Of a DNA stretch of 64,000 nt, positions 52,385 through 62,802 are shown one piece after another. How positions within the stretch are numbered: position 1 is the stretch's first letter; each line of letters starts with the position of its first letter. The DNA comes from Xiphias gladius (lineage: Eukaryota > Chordata > Actinopteri > Istiophoriformes > Xiphiidae): contig NC_053401.1 of assembly GCF_016859285.1 (NCBI RefSeq), positions 4,516,469 through 4,580,468 of the forward strand. Reading direction: 5' to 3'. The notes under the pieces were generated by a model. That model was given only the letters and a program-made list of their open reading frames with translations, was not told the origin of the DNA and searched no databases. The translations under genes and the position numbers were made by a program.

Positions 52385-52621
52385 GTGATTATTGTACCCT
52401 TTCTTAAACCGTGATGTCTGAATTTTTCTCTAATTATTAAACTGAACGATGTAGAGATGGACCCACTAGTTACATGGTCGTCTCTGAGCTCTGTCACAGA
52501 AGCACCACCCCTCTCTGTGCACTTTAGACCCCGCTCTCCTCAACAAATATTTGCCTGTTCTTAAAACTGGTTTTAAGCCCAGCCACTCTCAAGTAAGCCT
52601 CTCTGCTTTGGATGAATCAGA
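52385..52621 (+). promoter_or_regulatory. Short snrpf-amdhd1 gap holding the amdhd1 promoter
   Basis: Only about 240 bp separate the snrpf poly(A) signal from the amdhd1 ATG. The gap includes a CACCACCCCTCTCT box (from about 52504). The amdhd1 core promoter must lie here or overlap the snrpf 3' end. Confidence 0.4.
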
Positions 52622-55543
52622 ATGTCCGGCAATTACCGACTACTGGTGGAAAATGCCAGACAGGTGGTTCTGGTCTGCGACGGGGGGGAGAAATACCTGA
52701 CGAAGCCAGGGATGCAAAATCTGTGTGTGATTGAAAACGGGAGCATTGTAATAGGGAGGTAAGTTTTTCTAAACCACCTCCTTTGTCATGTTTACATACA
52801 GGGACATACAAGACAGACTGCCATTGGTTTACTCTCTTGTTTGGTACAGTTGCAGAGGATAAACGAATGAAAGCTTTGCGCTCGTTCTACAGTTTGTAAA
52901 AATGTTGTTAATCGAGGAAATGAGAAACGCATGGCACTCGTTCTCACCAGCGTAGCTGCTCTCAGATCTGCAGAAATTTCAGGTTTGGAAACTTTGTCCT
53001 GCTGCAACCAGGACTCGTTTAAAATAAGGCGCTCTGGTGGCCCCTAGAGGCTGTAGTGGCTCACTGCAGCCAGAAAATAAAGACGCAGGATGAATGCAAC
53101 TTTATTTTTTTCTATTTCCTTATCTGAGTGTGTATTATCTATGTTTTATTATTCAGTTAATTACCGCTTGTTACTTCAAGTTTTTACTTTAAATCTCCAC
53201 TCATATGTTCCAAATGTAAGTGGCTATTTTGCTCTCTGGACAGGTACTTTAATTTTTCTTTTTCTTTTAATCACTGAATGAATGAATGCAAGTCATTTTC
53301 ACGATTGTTTATATAACTATATATAACCATACATCTATGCCCAGTGTGCATGGGCTTACCAGACAACATGAATTAGAATTAAAAAGCCAACCCAAATTTT
53401 GATCATCTGTAAACCAGAGTATTTCAGGGTTTTGTCAAAAGAAATGAACTCTTCCGAAGGTGGTTCCGGAGGAAATGGCGCGTCGTTACGCAAAGGTTTG
53501 TCCTCTGTGCCGCGGCCTCGGCGCTGTGCCTCAAAGTGAATGTCCTCACTAAAGTGTCCGATTTCTTCATCCAGCGACGGGCTGATTAAGGCTGTGGGGC
53601 CGGCAGAAACCATCAGAGCCCAGTATTCAGAAGCAACGTTTGATAAAGTGATCGATGCTACAGGAATGTGTGTCCTGCCTGGTGAGTTTCAGCCGTGATT
53701 TGTAATTATGTATTATTTTCTGTGTCAACGTGCAAGTGGTAGTTTCTGGACTTTTTCTACAAGTGGCGGACTGTGTTTAACTTAAGTACATTGACTCAAA
53801 TACTGTACTGTCAGATACATAAAGTCATCAGGGAGAGAGGATATTATTCTATACGAGTACTGGTCATACCTTCAGTACATTTTGTTGATAATACTTCTGT
53901 ACTTTTTACTTGAGAAGGACTTGAACTGGAGTAGAGAATCCGAATCCTTCCACCACTGCTCTTTATACAATTGGATGATGTCAAAATCAGAGATAAATAT
54001 TTGAACAATCTCGTGGTTTTCAGGTTTGGTTGATGCCCACACCCACCCAGTCTGGGCTGGTGACAGGGTGCACGAATTTGCAATGAAGGTAGATCATTAA
54101 ACACAAAGTATTTGGACTATTTTTGACCTCGCCGTCGCAACTGCGTCTAAACTTTTGGTGAAACGCGTGTTTTCCTTTTACGCCTGCAGCTGGCGGGTGC
54201 CACCTACATGGACGTGCACCGGGCCGGCGGAGGGATCCACTTCACGGTGGAGCGCACCCGAGCTGCCGCAGCCCCGGACCTTCTGGCCTCCCTCAGCAGC
54301 AGGTTGGTTCGGATGCAGCGAGCGGGCACCACCCTGGTGGAGTGTAAGAGCGGCTACGGCCTGGAGCTGCAGACCGAGCTCAAGATGCTGGAGGTGATCG
54401 AGGGGGCCAGACGCAGCCTGCCCATCAACATCTCCTCGACTTACTGCGGAGCCCACGCAGTGCCCAGGTATGGGGCACTTATCCTCTCACTTACCTCATT
54501 TCCGACCACACCCTGAAACCGAATCTCGACCGTGCTTCTGCGTCCTCGACTCAGAGGGAAGACTGTCGCAGAAGCCACAGATGACATCCTGCGGGTGCAG
54601 CTGCCACGGCTGAAAGAGCAGATGTCTGCCGGGACCCTCAGGGTCGACAACATCGACGTGTTCTGTGAGCGGGGAGTGTTTGACCTCAGCTCCACTCGCG
54701 CCATCCTGCAGGCTGGCAAAGAAATGGGCCTCAACATCAACTTCCACGGGGATGAGCTTCATCCCATGAACTCTGCGCAGGTATCACTCGCTACTAATGC
54801 CGCATTTGCTGGTTTTTTGCAGAAGAACTCCGCAACAAGCTGAAAAAAAACCCCGGATTTACCCGCAACCTAGGATCAGTTTCCTTGTCCATCATTTAAT
54901 TCAGTTTTTTTTAAATCAAATAATCATTTGGGCTACAAAATTTACAAAAAGAAAAACAGTGAAAATGCCCATTAAGAGTTTTGAATAGCCAAGGTGATGT
55001 CTTCAAGTAAAAACGATGAAATTGAACTTTGTTTTTTGATGCTGTTAAATGATTGTTTTCATCAGTAACGTTAGTAAATGCAGGAGGTTTAAATAGCAAT
55101 TATTATAATTATAATAATAATTTTAATGACAATCTTGTTAACCTGAGCGAATGTGTGCGTCAGCTGGGAGCGGAGCTTGGAGCCATAGCCATCAGCCACC
55201 TGGAGGAGGTCACCGACGAGGGGATCAGTGCCATGGCAAAGGCAAAAACCGCTGCAGTGCTTCTACCGACCACAGCCTACATTCTCCGGTATACTAACGC
55301 ACAAATGCTCACACACACACACACACACGCACACACACTCGCTACACGGCCGTGGGACGTCTAACCATCGCTGTGTGGGTTTAGGCTGCCCCAGCCTCGG
55401 GCCAGAGACATGTTGGAGGCCGGAGTAATTGTTGCCCTCGGCAGCGACTTCAACCCCAACGCCTACTGCTGCTCCATGGTGAGTACAACAGGATGGGGCG
55501 AAAGGGCGAAAACCGGTCTCTGTCCTCCCTTCCCGCTCTGTCA

Positions 55544-55576
<33 letters not shown>

Positions 55577-57620
55577 GCGTCCATCCTCAGCCGATAGTCA
55601 TGCACCTGGCCTGTGTCAACATGAGGATGTCCATGCCTGAGGCGCTGGCCGCGGCCACCATCAACGCCGCCTACGCCCTCGGGCGCTCCCACACACACGG
55701 CTCCCTGGAGGTCGACAAACACGGAGACCTGGTGGTCCTCGCCGCCACACGGTAAATCAGGGCAGAAGGAAAACGCGCCGTTCGTCCCGTGCGCTTGCGG
55801 GGGTGTAGCTTCTCATTTTCGGTATCAGATTATCAGAGATACATTTTGTGTTGAAGTCAGCTTCACTTACCAAGGAAAAGCAGGGTTAAATGGAGAAAAG
55901 TACATGTACTCAAGCACTGTGCTTAAGTAAACTTTTTAGGTACTTGTACTCTACTTATTTTACCTTATACTTCTAGTCCACTGAGTTTCAGAGGGAAATG
56001 TTTGTACTTTTTCACTCCACTTACCTTTATTTGACGGCTGAACTTGAAAATTTACACATTTACATACAAAACAAGTGATTATCTTGTATTTGTCGTAATC
56101 TAAAGTAAAACAGTAGTTAAAATTAGCACCAACTCAAATCAACCACAACAGTAAAATTCCACTTACATATTAACATAGTAATAATAATCCAATATTATCG
56201 TTTATAATAATGTAGCACTCAGTGGGGCCATTTTTCTGCAAGAGGTCTTCCACGTTTGATACTTGAAGTACATTTTTGTACCAATTTACGTATTTTTACT
56301 TAACTACAATTAAAAACACAGGACTTTTGCTTTAATTATAGTATTTTGACAGTGTGGCAGTAATACTTTGCGTGAGCAGGGAATCCCGGTGCTTCCTCCA
56401 CCGCTGGTAAGGTGTCACGTTGAACATTGCTTTGTGGTATCTCAATTGTCATTGTTATTCCTACTTGTCCAGTGGTCCAGACGTGTTCAGAAAACAGATG
56501 TATTATCTAACGGAAAAAAAAAAACCTGGAAAGGAGTTGCATGTTTAAATATATAATAGGATTATTTAGGACCACCAATTCATTATTCTTGTAGGTATTT
56601 AATTATTTGAATCATTACTGGCGATAAACTAAAAATGTTTTTTAGGCTTTCCTGCTTTATTAAGTAGTCAAAGTGCACGGAGAGTAGATATTGCATGGGA
56701 GGGAGGGGAGTGACATGCAAATAAAAGGTCCCAAGCCAGACTTGAACTCCACACACTGGAGTTAATCTACATTATTTAGGTTTGCATTCATTATAGAAAA
56801 AAAAAAGGGGATGTGAAGGACTTTGGAGGCCGGTCATCCCTCGCTCTCTGCAGCGAAGTGGAAAAATGAACCACCGGCGGGGCAAGGATCTGTGGATCGA
56901 TTTCCACAGACAAGGGTTTAAACCCCTCGTTTAAACGCCACGTATGTAGCTGCTGCAAAAGCCCCCTGATGCCCATGTGGGGAAACAAGTTAGGGCAAAG
57001 CTGCTGCTCCCTGCCAGAATTCAAGGCGTTTCGGGCGCACTTCGCGAAACGTCCGGTAGAGGGCGTCGCGCACCTAAAACTAAACTGAAGAGCCGCTGAG
57101 AGCAACTGAGTCCTCCGGGTCGAATGAGTCCTCGGGTCGAATGAGTCTCCGGTCGAATGAGTCCTCCGGGTCGAATGAGTCCCTCGATCGAATGAGTCCT
57201 CCGGTCGAATTTGAATCTAGTGCGTCGGTCAGGAGGGGAGCAGTAGCGAAAAGACGCCCCGACCTAACCCCTGAGCCACGCGCTGTAAAGCAGGCTGCGT
57301 GATTCAAAGTCCACGGAAGCTGCGAAATACAGTCTCCTTTCGTGATCCAGCCCCGGGGAAATGGGGGTCGGTGAAAGTTGCCGAGGCCCGAGGTTCCCTC
57401 CCTGTAATCTACCCCCCTGTCTTTCCAAACAGTCGGGAGGGTTTGCGTGGTAGCCCCCATTCCCTGCGCGGTCCTCACCCTGCCCCCCCCCCCCCCTCTT
57501 ACGCTCCACCGCAGGTGGGAGCATCTGATCTACCGGCTCGGCGGACACCAGGAGCTCGTCCGCTACGTCGTCATCAAGGGCAGCGTCGTCTACGACAACG
57601 ACACTAATGCGGACCTGTAG
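52622..57620 (+). CDS. amdhd1: Imidazolonepropionase (amidohydrolase domain containing 1), 9 exons
   Basis: This is the third enzyme of histidine catabolism. It hydrolyses 4-imidazolone-5-propanoate to N-formimino-L-glutamate in the cytosol. Exons: 52622-52758, 53575-53681, 54024-54088, 54190-54467, 54555-54780, 55164-55288, 55385-55478, 55591-55751, 57515-57620. They total 1299 nt, giving 432 aa (human about 426). All phases join cleanly and all introns are GT..AG. HutI-family metal and catalytic residues are present: H87 and H89 in DAHTHPVWAG, H260 and E263 in HGDELHP, H283 in SHLEEV, and D334 in LGSDFNPNA. Substrate-site stretches such as AGGGIHFTV and ECKSGYGL are intact, so the enzyme should be active. 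The start is the first ATG in frame with the conserved LLVENARQVVLVC. It lies only about 240 bp from the snrpf poly(A) signal. Candidate poly(A) signals are ATTAAA at 57822 and AATAAA at 57949. Confidence 0.97.
53761..53959 (+). mobile_element. Short hAT-like miniature element in amdhd1 intron 2
   Basis: AAGTGGCGGACTGTGTTTAA on the left and CCTTCCACCACTG on the right are paired family termini. Between them are CTCAAATACTGTACTGT and ATTTTGTTGATAATACTT. About 200 bp, internally deleted. Confidence 0.65.
55311..55339. repeat. (CA)n tract in amdhd1 intron 6
   Basis: A short CA run starting about 22 nt after the exon 6 donor in a 96-bp intron. Confidence 0.88.
55893..56406 (-). mobile_element. 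hAT-like miniature element in amdhd1 intron 8
   Basis: Begins with AAAAGTACATGTACTCAAGC, continues with ACTTGTACTCTACTTATTTT and GTTTCAGAGGGAAATGTTTG, and ends GTGCTTCCTCCACCGCTG. It follows the family order of phrases, about 510 bp. Confidence 0.6.
57107..57209. repeat. Minisatellite, six 16-18-bp units, in amdhd1 intron 8
   Basis: Six head-to-tail units of TGAGTCCTCCGGGTCGAA with small length variants, about 300 bp upstream of exon 9. GC- and CpG-rich. Confidence 0.92.
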
Positions 57621-57948
57621 CCCGACGAGGAGGCCGCTGCCCGCCGATCCAGACGGACGAGAGGTGCGGTCACGGCAAGACCGACGGCGCAAATGGGGCG
57701 TGTATTCGGCTGAATGCTCGCAGTTTCGTAAAAGCTGGGTACAGTCCTGGGAAACAGGACGGAAATCTGGGGTGGACTGTGTTGACAACCTGTTTTTTGT
57801 TTTGTTTTGTTTAACTGTGTAATTAAAGAGTAAATAGGGGAGAACAGCCTCACATACCTCATACAATCATCCGTATATATAATATACAGTTTGTAGTTTC
57901 ACTCATTAGAACAAACGTTATCCTGGTGTGTGGGAGAAAATACAATAT

Positions 57949-57954
57949 AATAAA
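57949..57954 (+). terminator. amdhd1 candidate polyadenylation signal AATAAA
   Basis: AATAAA lies 329 nt after the amdhd1 stop. An earlier ATTAAA at 57822-57827 is an alternative, so either or both could be used. Confidence 0.55.
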
Positions 57955-57959
57955 GGGGC

Positions 57960-59029
57960 ATGTTTAATCATTATGATTTTAATTATAAGGCTGTAACATA
58001 CTGTGGCTGTTCTCTCTCTCTCTCCCTTTGTTCCTCCTTCATTACACAATAGGAACAAAAACTTGTAAACAAACTCCGGTTTTCTTTCTTTTTGTACCCT
58101 GGAGTATTTACAATCATCATTTATAGTATCATTTTATTTTTTTTCCTCTCCTCTAAAATGACCAGTTGTCCCTGGTCATTGTTGTAATGGTCTTTGTTTT
58201 TTCCTCCACTGTACTCACATTTGAACACCAGCAGAAACCGGTGAGTATTTTATTGTACTTGACCGGTACAACGAAGTTACACGGCCAGTGGCTGTACCTG
58301 GGAAAAAAAAGTTTCCCCCCCGTTTAGGCTGAGCTCAGCTGACCCTGCCGCTGGCTGTGGCTTACCTTTGCAGTCTATTTGGGAACGCTTGCGGGGAAAC
58401 TTTACCGTATTCCCCCGAAAATGTCCGAAAATATTTCTTTATGTTAAAAATCTACCTAAAAAAAAATCAGCCGCTCAGTCGTAGTCATCGTGCGTACCAC
58501 CCTTTAAAGCCTGAGGCCGATGAATCAATGTTACTATCTCAACAGTGTTAACAGATCCCCTAGAAACCAATGTTCTTTCTGATTAAAGTCATGTCACTTG
58601 ACTGAAGTCTCTCTCTAGTCATTTATCTCTGTTTCTGTCACGCAGAGCGAACCCCTGCCTCCTCTTTTTTTTGCCAATAAAAGGCATTTTAAGTCAACCT
58701 ATCAGTTCCCCGGCGACTAAAACAAGCAGGGGGAATTTCATCATCGCCCTCGGAAACAGCTCAAATATTTTTCACCTCCTGTGATCAAAGAGTTCATTGA
58801 TTTGACCCTCGTTTAACTTTTCAATGACCTGGTGGTTACCCTGCTGTTACCTGTACAATCAAAAGGACGTTTGACTGTCGCAGGGGGGGGGGAGAGCAGA
58901 TACCAGAACTACTGGGTCAGGACCGAAGAAGCGAAAGAAAACTGAATCAACGGCATCGACGAGTCAGTGATTGTCAGTAATATCCCCTGAAACAAAACAT
59001 TACCGCATTTGTGAAGAGTGCTTTCCGCT
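57960..59029. other. Intergenic gap between convergent amdhd1 and tspan9
   Basis: No gene or clear repeat was seen. It contains low-complexity runs (CT-rich near 58013-58025, G-run near 58885). Confidence 0.6.
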
Positions 59030-59035
59030 TTTATT
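59030..59035 (-). terminator. tspan9 candidate polyadenylation signal
   Basis: TTTATT on the plus strand (AATAAA on the gene strand) lies about 435 nt past the tspan9 stop. It faces the amdhd1 3' end, leaving roughly 1.1 kb between the two convergent signals. Confidence 0.5.
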
Positions 59036-59469
59036 AAGCATGTTAGTACACGATGCTCGTTTTATCTAAATAGATCATAAAATTATATTATTCCACAGGT
59101 ATCACTTAAAAAACCAAAAAAAAAAAAAAAAAAATTGCCTCATCACCGCTTCTTCTTTGTCAGTCTCTTTTCTCGGGGTTATGATCGTCAGAGACCAATC
59201 CTCAGTAAAAATCAGGTATTTTACATAAAAAACACTCATTATAGTGCGATTAAAAAAAAAAAATCTAACCATAAGAAAAACTAGTTTCGATGCTATTCAC
59301 AACAATAACTGATGGAAAAATAAAAAAAGCGAGATAAAAGGCTGTAGTGGCACACAAGATAACTGGCTTATTTTGACTATAAACAGAGGGTGAGGGTGAC
59401 GGGCATGACGGAGGTGATATACTTTATGTACCCAACATTAAACCGTCTGAAATGACCACACCTCTGCCA

Positions 59470-62400
59470 TCAGGCTTCGTACTTCTTCCCTGCTCGGTGG
59501 ATCTGCTGGTAGAGCGTCATAGAGAAAGCCATACCGAGGAGCTGGGGAAAACAAAAGACACTTGGTCAAAACCATCGTTGGCACTCAACTCTAAGGGGCC
59601 GGGTTTCAGAGTTTGGATGTGAGCCCCACATTGCCCGCGGCTCACCTGTATGACCAGCACGCACATGGCGATGGTCCCCAGGAGGTGTTTGTTGTCATCC
59701 AGCCACTCCTCTACCTTCTCATAGCAACCCTGGAAAAAAAAAAAACAACACACACACACCACCAGGGAGAGGTAACGCAGGTCAGAAACCATCCACTCTG
59801 AGACGGAGACCCAATACGGACAAACATTTTATTCTCCCCGGCTGTGTGACTCAGGAGGCAGAGTGGGTCGTCGGTTCGATCCCCAGCTCCTCCTGCGCGC
59901 GGTTTCCAAAGTGTCCTGGGGCCACAGTCCCAAGGCGAACACTTTGCACGACTGCTCACGACCAATCGGTCTCTGTGTGAATGAACTGCGCGGGGGTTCG
60001 GATAAAGGCGCGATGTAACTCCAGTCATTTGCCATTTACAGATTTGAACCGGTCTGACCGAAGACCTCTTAGATCTCTTTTAAAGGATAGGTCTACGGTT
60101 ATTTAAGTCTGTCCTAAAGTATTTCGTTAGGCGCCTACATGAACGCTGAAACCTTTTGCTCGTGTAATCATTCCTCCTGTCCATACTGGCCATTGAAAGA
60201 TCCCTCCCTCATGGTCTCTCAGTGGAAGATCGGGGGACAAAACCCAGGGATTTTTTTTTACACAATCGGTGTAAAAGTACATTCCAAAGTTCATCTGACG
60301 CTAATGAAAGGTCTCAGCAGTCCAAGGGGACATCAAGTGGACACCTTCCAAATTTTGGTCTCCGTATTATGAAATTCTCTCTTTGTGTTTCTGTCCCTCC
60401 ACTGTAGCTCAACAGGGGAAAAGGCTCTAACTACTAAAGCCTCATATTAGCTTCAGATAGACTTGGGTATTCATTTTTTTGTCCACATGTGTATTTGAAA
60501 ATGAAAAAGCAGGTAAAAAAAGGGGCTGGTTTTAAAACAAATTTAAAAAAAAAAACAAAAAAAAGCAGTAATACATTAATGGAGCCGAGTCCGACATTAT
60601 ATAGTATTTTCTTCTTAAAGATGAGGTGCCATTGATTACAAACTTTAATACTGACGATATTCTACATTTTCGTTAAAGTCCACATCACGAAAAGACCAAA
60701 ACCAACAATACGCTGGTCCGTCTCTCAATACTATACGAGATCCTTGTCTGTGGCGCCGCAATCCCCTTGGTTCCTGCTGAAGATGTACCGTAAATCTGGA
60801 AGTTGTTAAAAAGGTGTCACAAATACTTGGTTTCATTTTAGGGGAAGAAAAAAAAAAAACGTTTAAGAGTGCTTTTGTTGGGGACTATTTTCAGCGGTGG
60901 ATGAATATGTATTTGGAGCTGGAGTGGGTATTTCTGGCAGCAGTGTGGTGCCCGCGGGGCGGAATAAACTACAGTTTACAACAATGCGACAGTGTTGTTC
61001 AGTGATGTGTTTTCAAGAGCTTTCGCGCAACAGTGGAGCCCCAAGGCACAGAGGAGTAAGATATCACACTTTGGATGCACAGACAGTGTTTGTTAGTGGG
61101 ATCAGTTCATTGTTGATGTGGTCTTTTCGTGCGACTCGCTGGCAATCAGAAAAAAAAAAAATATATATACATATATATATAGAGCATCACCAGACGTATG
61201 AGCTTTCGAGACTGACCCGTGTCCAGAAGGCACTGGAGGCGTTACGCCCGCAGCCTGGGTAAACCTGCTGGCAGCAGCGGTCGGGAACCGCGTCGTCATG
61301 CAGGGCGGCGTACCAGTCATTGTGGTTCATCACTCCACAACACTTCCACTGGTAAACAAGCGCGAGGAGAGAGGGAAACAGTCAGTTGTTTTAAAATAAA
61401 TTGCGTTCATGTATGGTTACTAAGTGCGTTACAGGATGATAAAGAAAGCTGAAGTTGGATACGCTCGAAATGGCAAGAAATACCTATATAAAAATGATTA
61501 TTAACTTATTATATTATATTATAATACTTTGTCAAGCCTAAACAAGACTTTCCCTTAATGTGGACCATACCTCTCCCTGTATGGTGTTCCATGCATCCCT
61601 CAGGCCAGCGTTGTTATCGGTGTTGTACAGCACCAACCCTTCCTTCAGGTCCCGTCTGGCGTTCTCGCTCACCTGAGGGCGGAGATGCGGAGATTACGCC
61701 ACGTGTCGACACGCCCGCCTACGGCGCTGGTGGATCATTAATAAATATGAGCGAACCCCTTACGGAGTCTTACCCTGTCGGTGTAGACGAAAAACAGGAT
61801 GAGGAGGATGAGCTCGGCCAGGAGGATGATCAACAGAACGATGAAGAACTGGGTAAAAATCACGGGACGGAGAAAAGTGTCAGATGGCAAGAGTAAAAAA
61901 AAAAAAAAAAAAAAAAAAAAAGGCGCCAACGTGAGCAGAAAATGTGCAAGATATACTACCGTCGCATTCATGACCATGCAAAAGATAGTAAATATAAGCT
62001 CCAAACTCAAAAATACACTTCATGTCAGCTTTTAGATGCAAATTACGAAAAATTAATTAATCAATTATTGGGGTTTGGTGACGAATCTTGACTTTTCCAG
62101 GCCAAGAAGACATTTCTCAAAGTTAAAAAAAATATATAAACAAGTTTTATTTACAACGCAATCGTAAGAGTGAGGACAACCCAGCTACTCCTAAGTCACT
62201 GATTTTGGCAACTGAAGCTGTTCCGATGAAATAGAACCTACATGGAAAACCACAACACGATACTGATGCACCGTGGGTATTGTAGTGCACTCACGCTCAG
62301 CAGCAGGCACTTGTTCTCCTTGATGGCGCCCAGGCAACCCAGGAAGCCCGTCACCATGACAACGGTGCCGAGGGTGATGATGAGGTTGGCGGCGGAGAGC

Positions 62401-62489
62401 GACGGGAAGGAGGGCGACAGGGTGGCGAAGCTGCCCTGAGAGACCGACAGCCACACGCCGACACCCAGCAATCCACAGCCACCCAGCTG

Positions 62490-62534
<45 letters not shown>

Positions 62535-62639
62535 AAATTCAGAAACTTCCTGCTGATCTGATGATATCTAAGGGCTTTGATTTGTGCGCTGATGTAACGA
62601 CTGATTTATGGTGACATCTAAAAGAACATTTTCTGACTC

Positions 62640-62674
<35 letters not shown>

Positions 62675-62750
62675 GTGGAGTAAATACCCAGAAGAGCAAG
62701 TTGAAGAGGAAGAGCATGTATTTCACACAGCAGATGCAGCCGCGAGCCAT
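59470..62750 (-). CDS. tspan9: Tetraspanin-9, 7 coding exons
   Basis: Four-pass membrane protein of tetraspanin-enriched microdomains. Coding exons in transcript order: 62688-62750, 62295-62486, 61774-61848, 61571-61672, 61217-61348, 59646-59729, 59470-59541. They total 720 nt, giving 239 aa, the same length as human TSPAN9, and all internal junctions are phase 0. Transmembrane segments lie near residues 11-33, 55-76, 82-106 and 203-226. The large extracellular loop has the CCG motif (C147-C148-G149) and six cysteines (147, 148, 169, 170, 177, 190), with a possible N-glycan at N180-A-S. Cytoplasmic C5, C7 and C8 are likely palmitoylation sites. GFLGCLGAIKENKCLLL and LAELILLILFFVY match TSPAN9 better than TSPAN4. 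The exon holding the ATG begins at an acceptor (62767), so a 5' non-coding exon lies upstream. Teleosts carry two co-orthologues (a and b), which I cannot separate here. Confidence 0.95.
59835..60037 (+). repeat. tRNA-derived SINE in tspan9 intron 5
   Basis: The head carries GACTCAGGAGGCAGAGTGGG and a B-box-like GGTTCGATCC (59873-59882) followed by CCAGCTCCTCC. The tail has GTGTGAATGAACTGCG and ends CCAGTCATTTGCCATTT, as in common teleost SINEs. The A-box region is degenerate and the middle shortened. It lies antisense to tspan9. Confidence 0.75.
60075..60590. repeat. Probable interspersed repeat in tspan9 intron 5
   Basis: AGGATAGGTCTACGGTTATT through CTAATGAAAGGTCTCAGCAG to CCAAATTTTGGTCTCC resembles scattered fish repeat sequence, ending in an A-rich tract. 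The class is not assigned. Confidence 0.35.
62492..62532. repeat. (AC)n tract at the tspan9 exon 2 acceptor
   Basis: On the tspan9 strand this is a (UG)20 tract running directly into UUUCAG, in place of a normal pyrimidine tract. Confidence 0.96.
62641..62677. repeat. (TG)n tract after the first tspan9 coding exon
   Basis: On the tspan9 strand it is a CA tract starting at +11 from the donor (62687) of the first coding exon. One TTTG interruption. Confidence 0.95.
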
Positions 62751-62767
62751 GGTTGAATTGACAGGCA

Positions 62768-62771
62768 CTGA

Positions 62772-62802
<31 letters not shown>

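Noticed and set aside
57054-57070. Second CTCF-like motif (CCGGTAGAGGGCGTCGC) in amdhd1 intron 8
   Set aside because: The match is weaker than that at 49461 and it lies next to the CpG-rich minisatellite. Not strong enough to annotate.
59835-59890. Possible tRNA gene, because of the GGTTCGATCC sequence
   Set aside because: No cloverleaf can be drawn, the A box is degenerate, and the downstream body matches a SINE rather than a tRNA 3' half.
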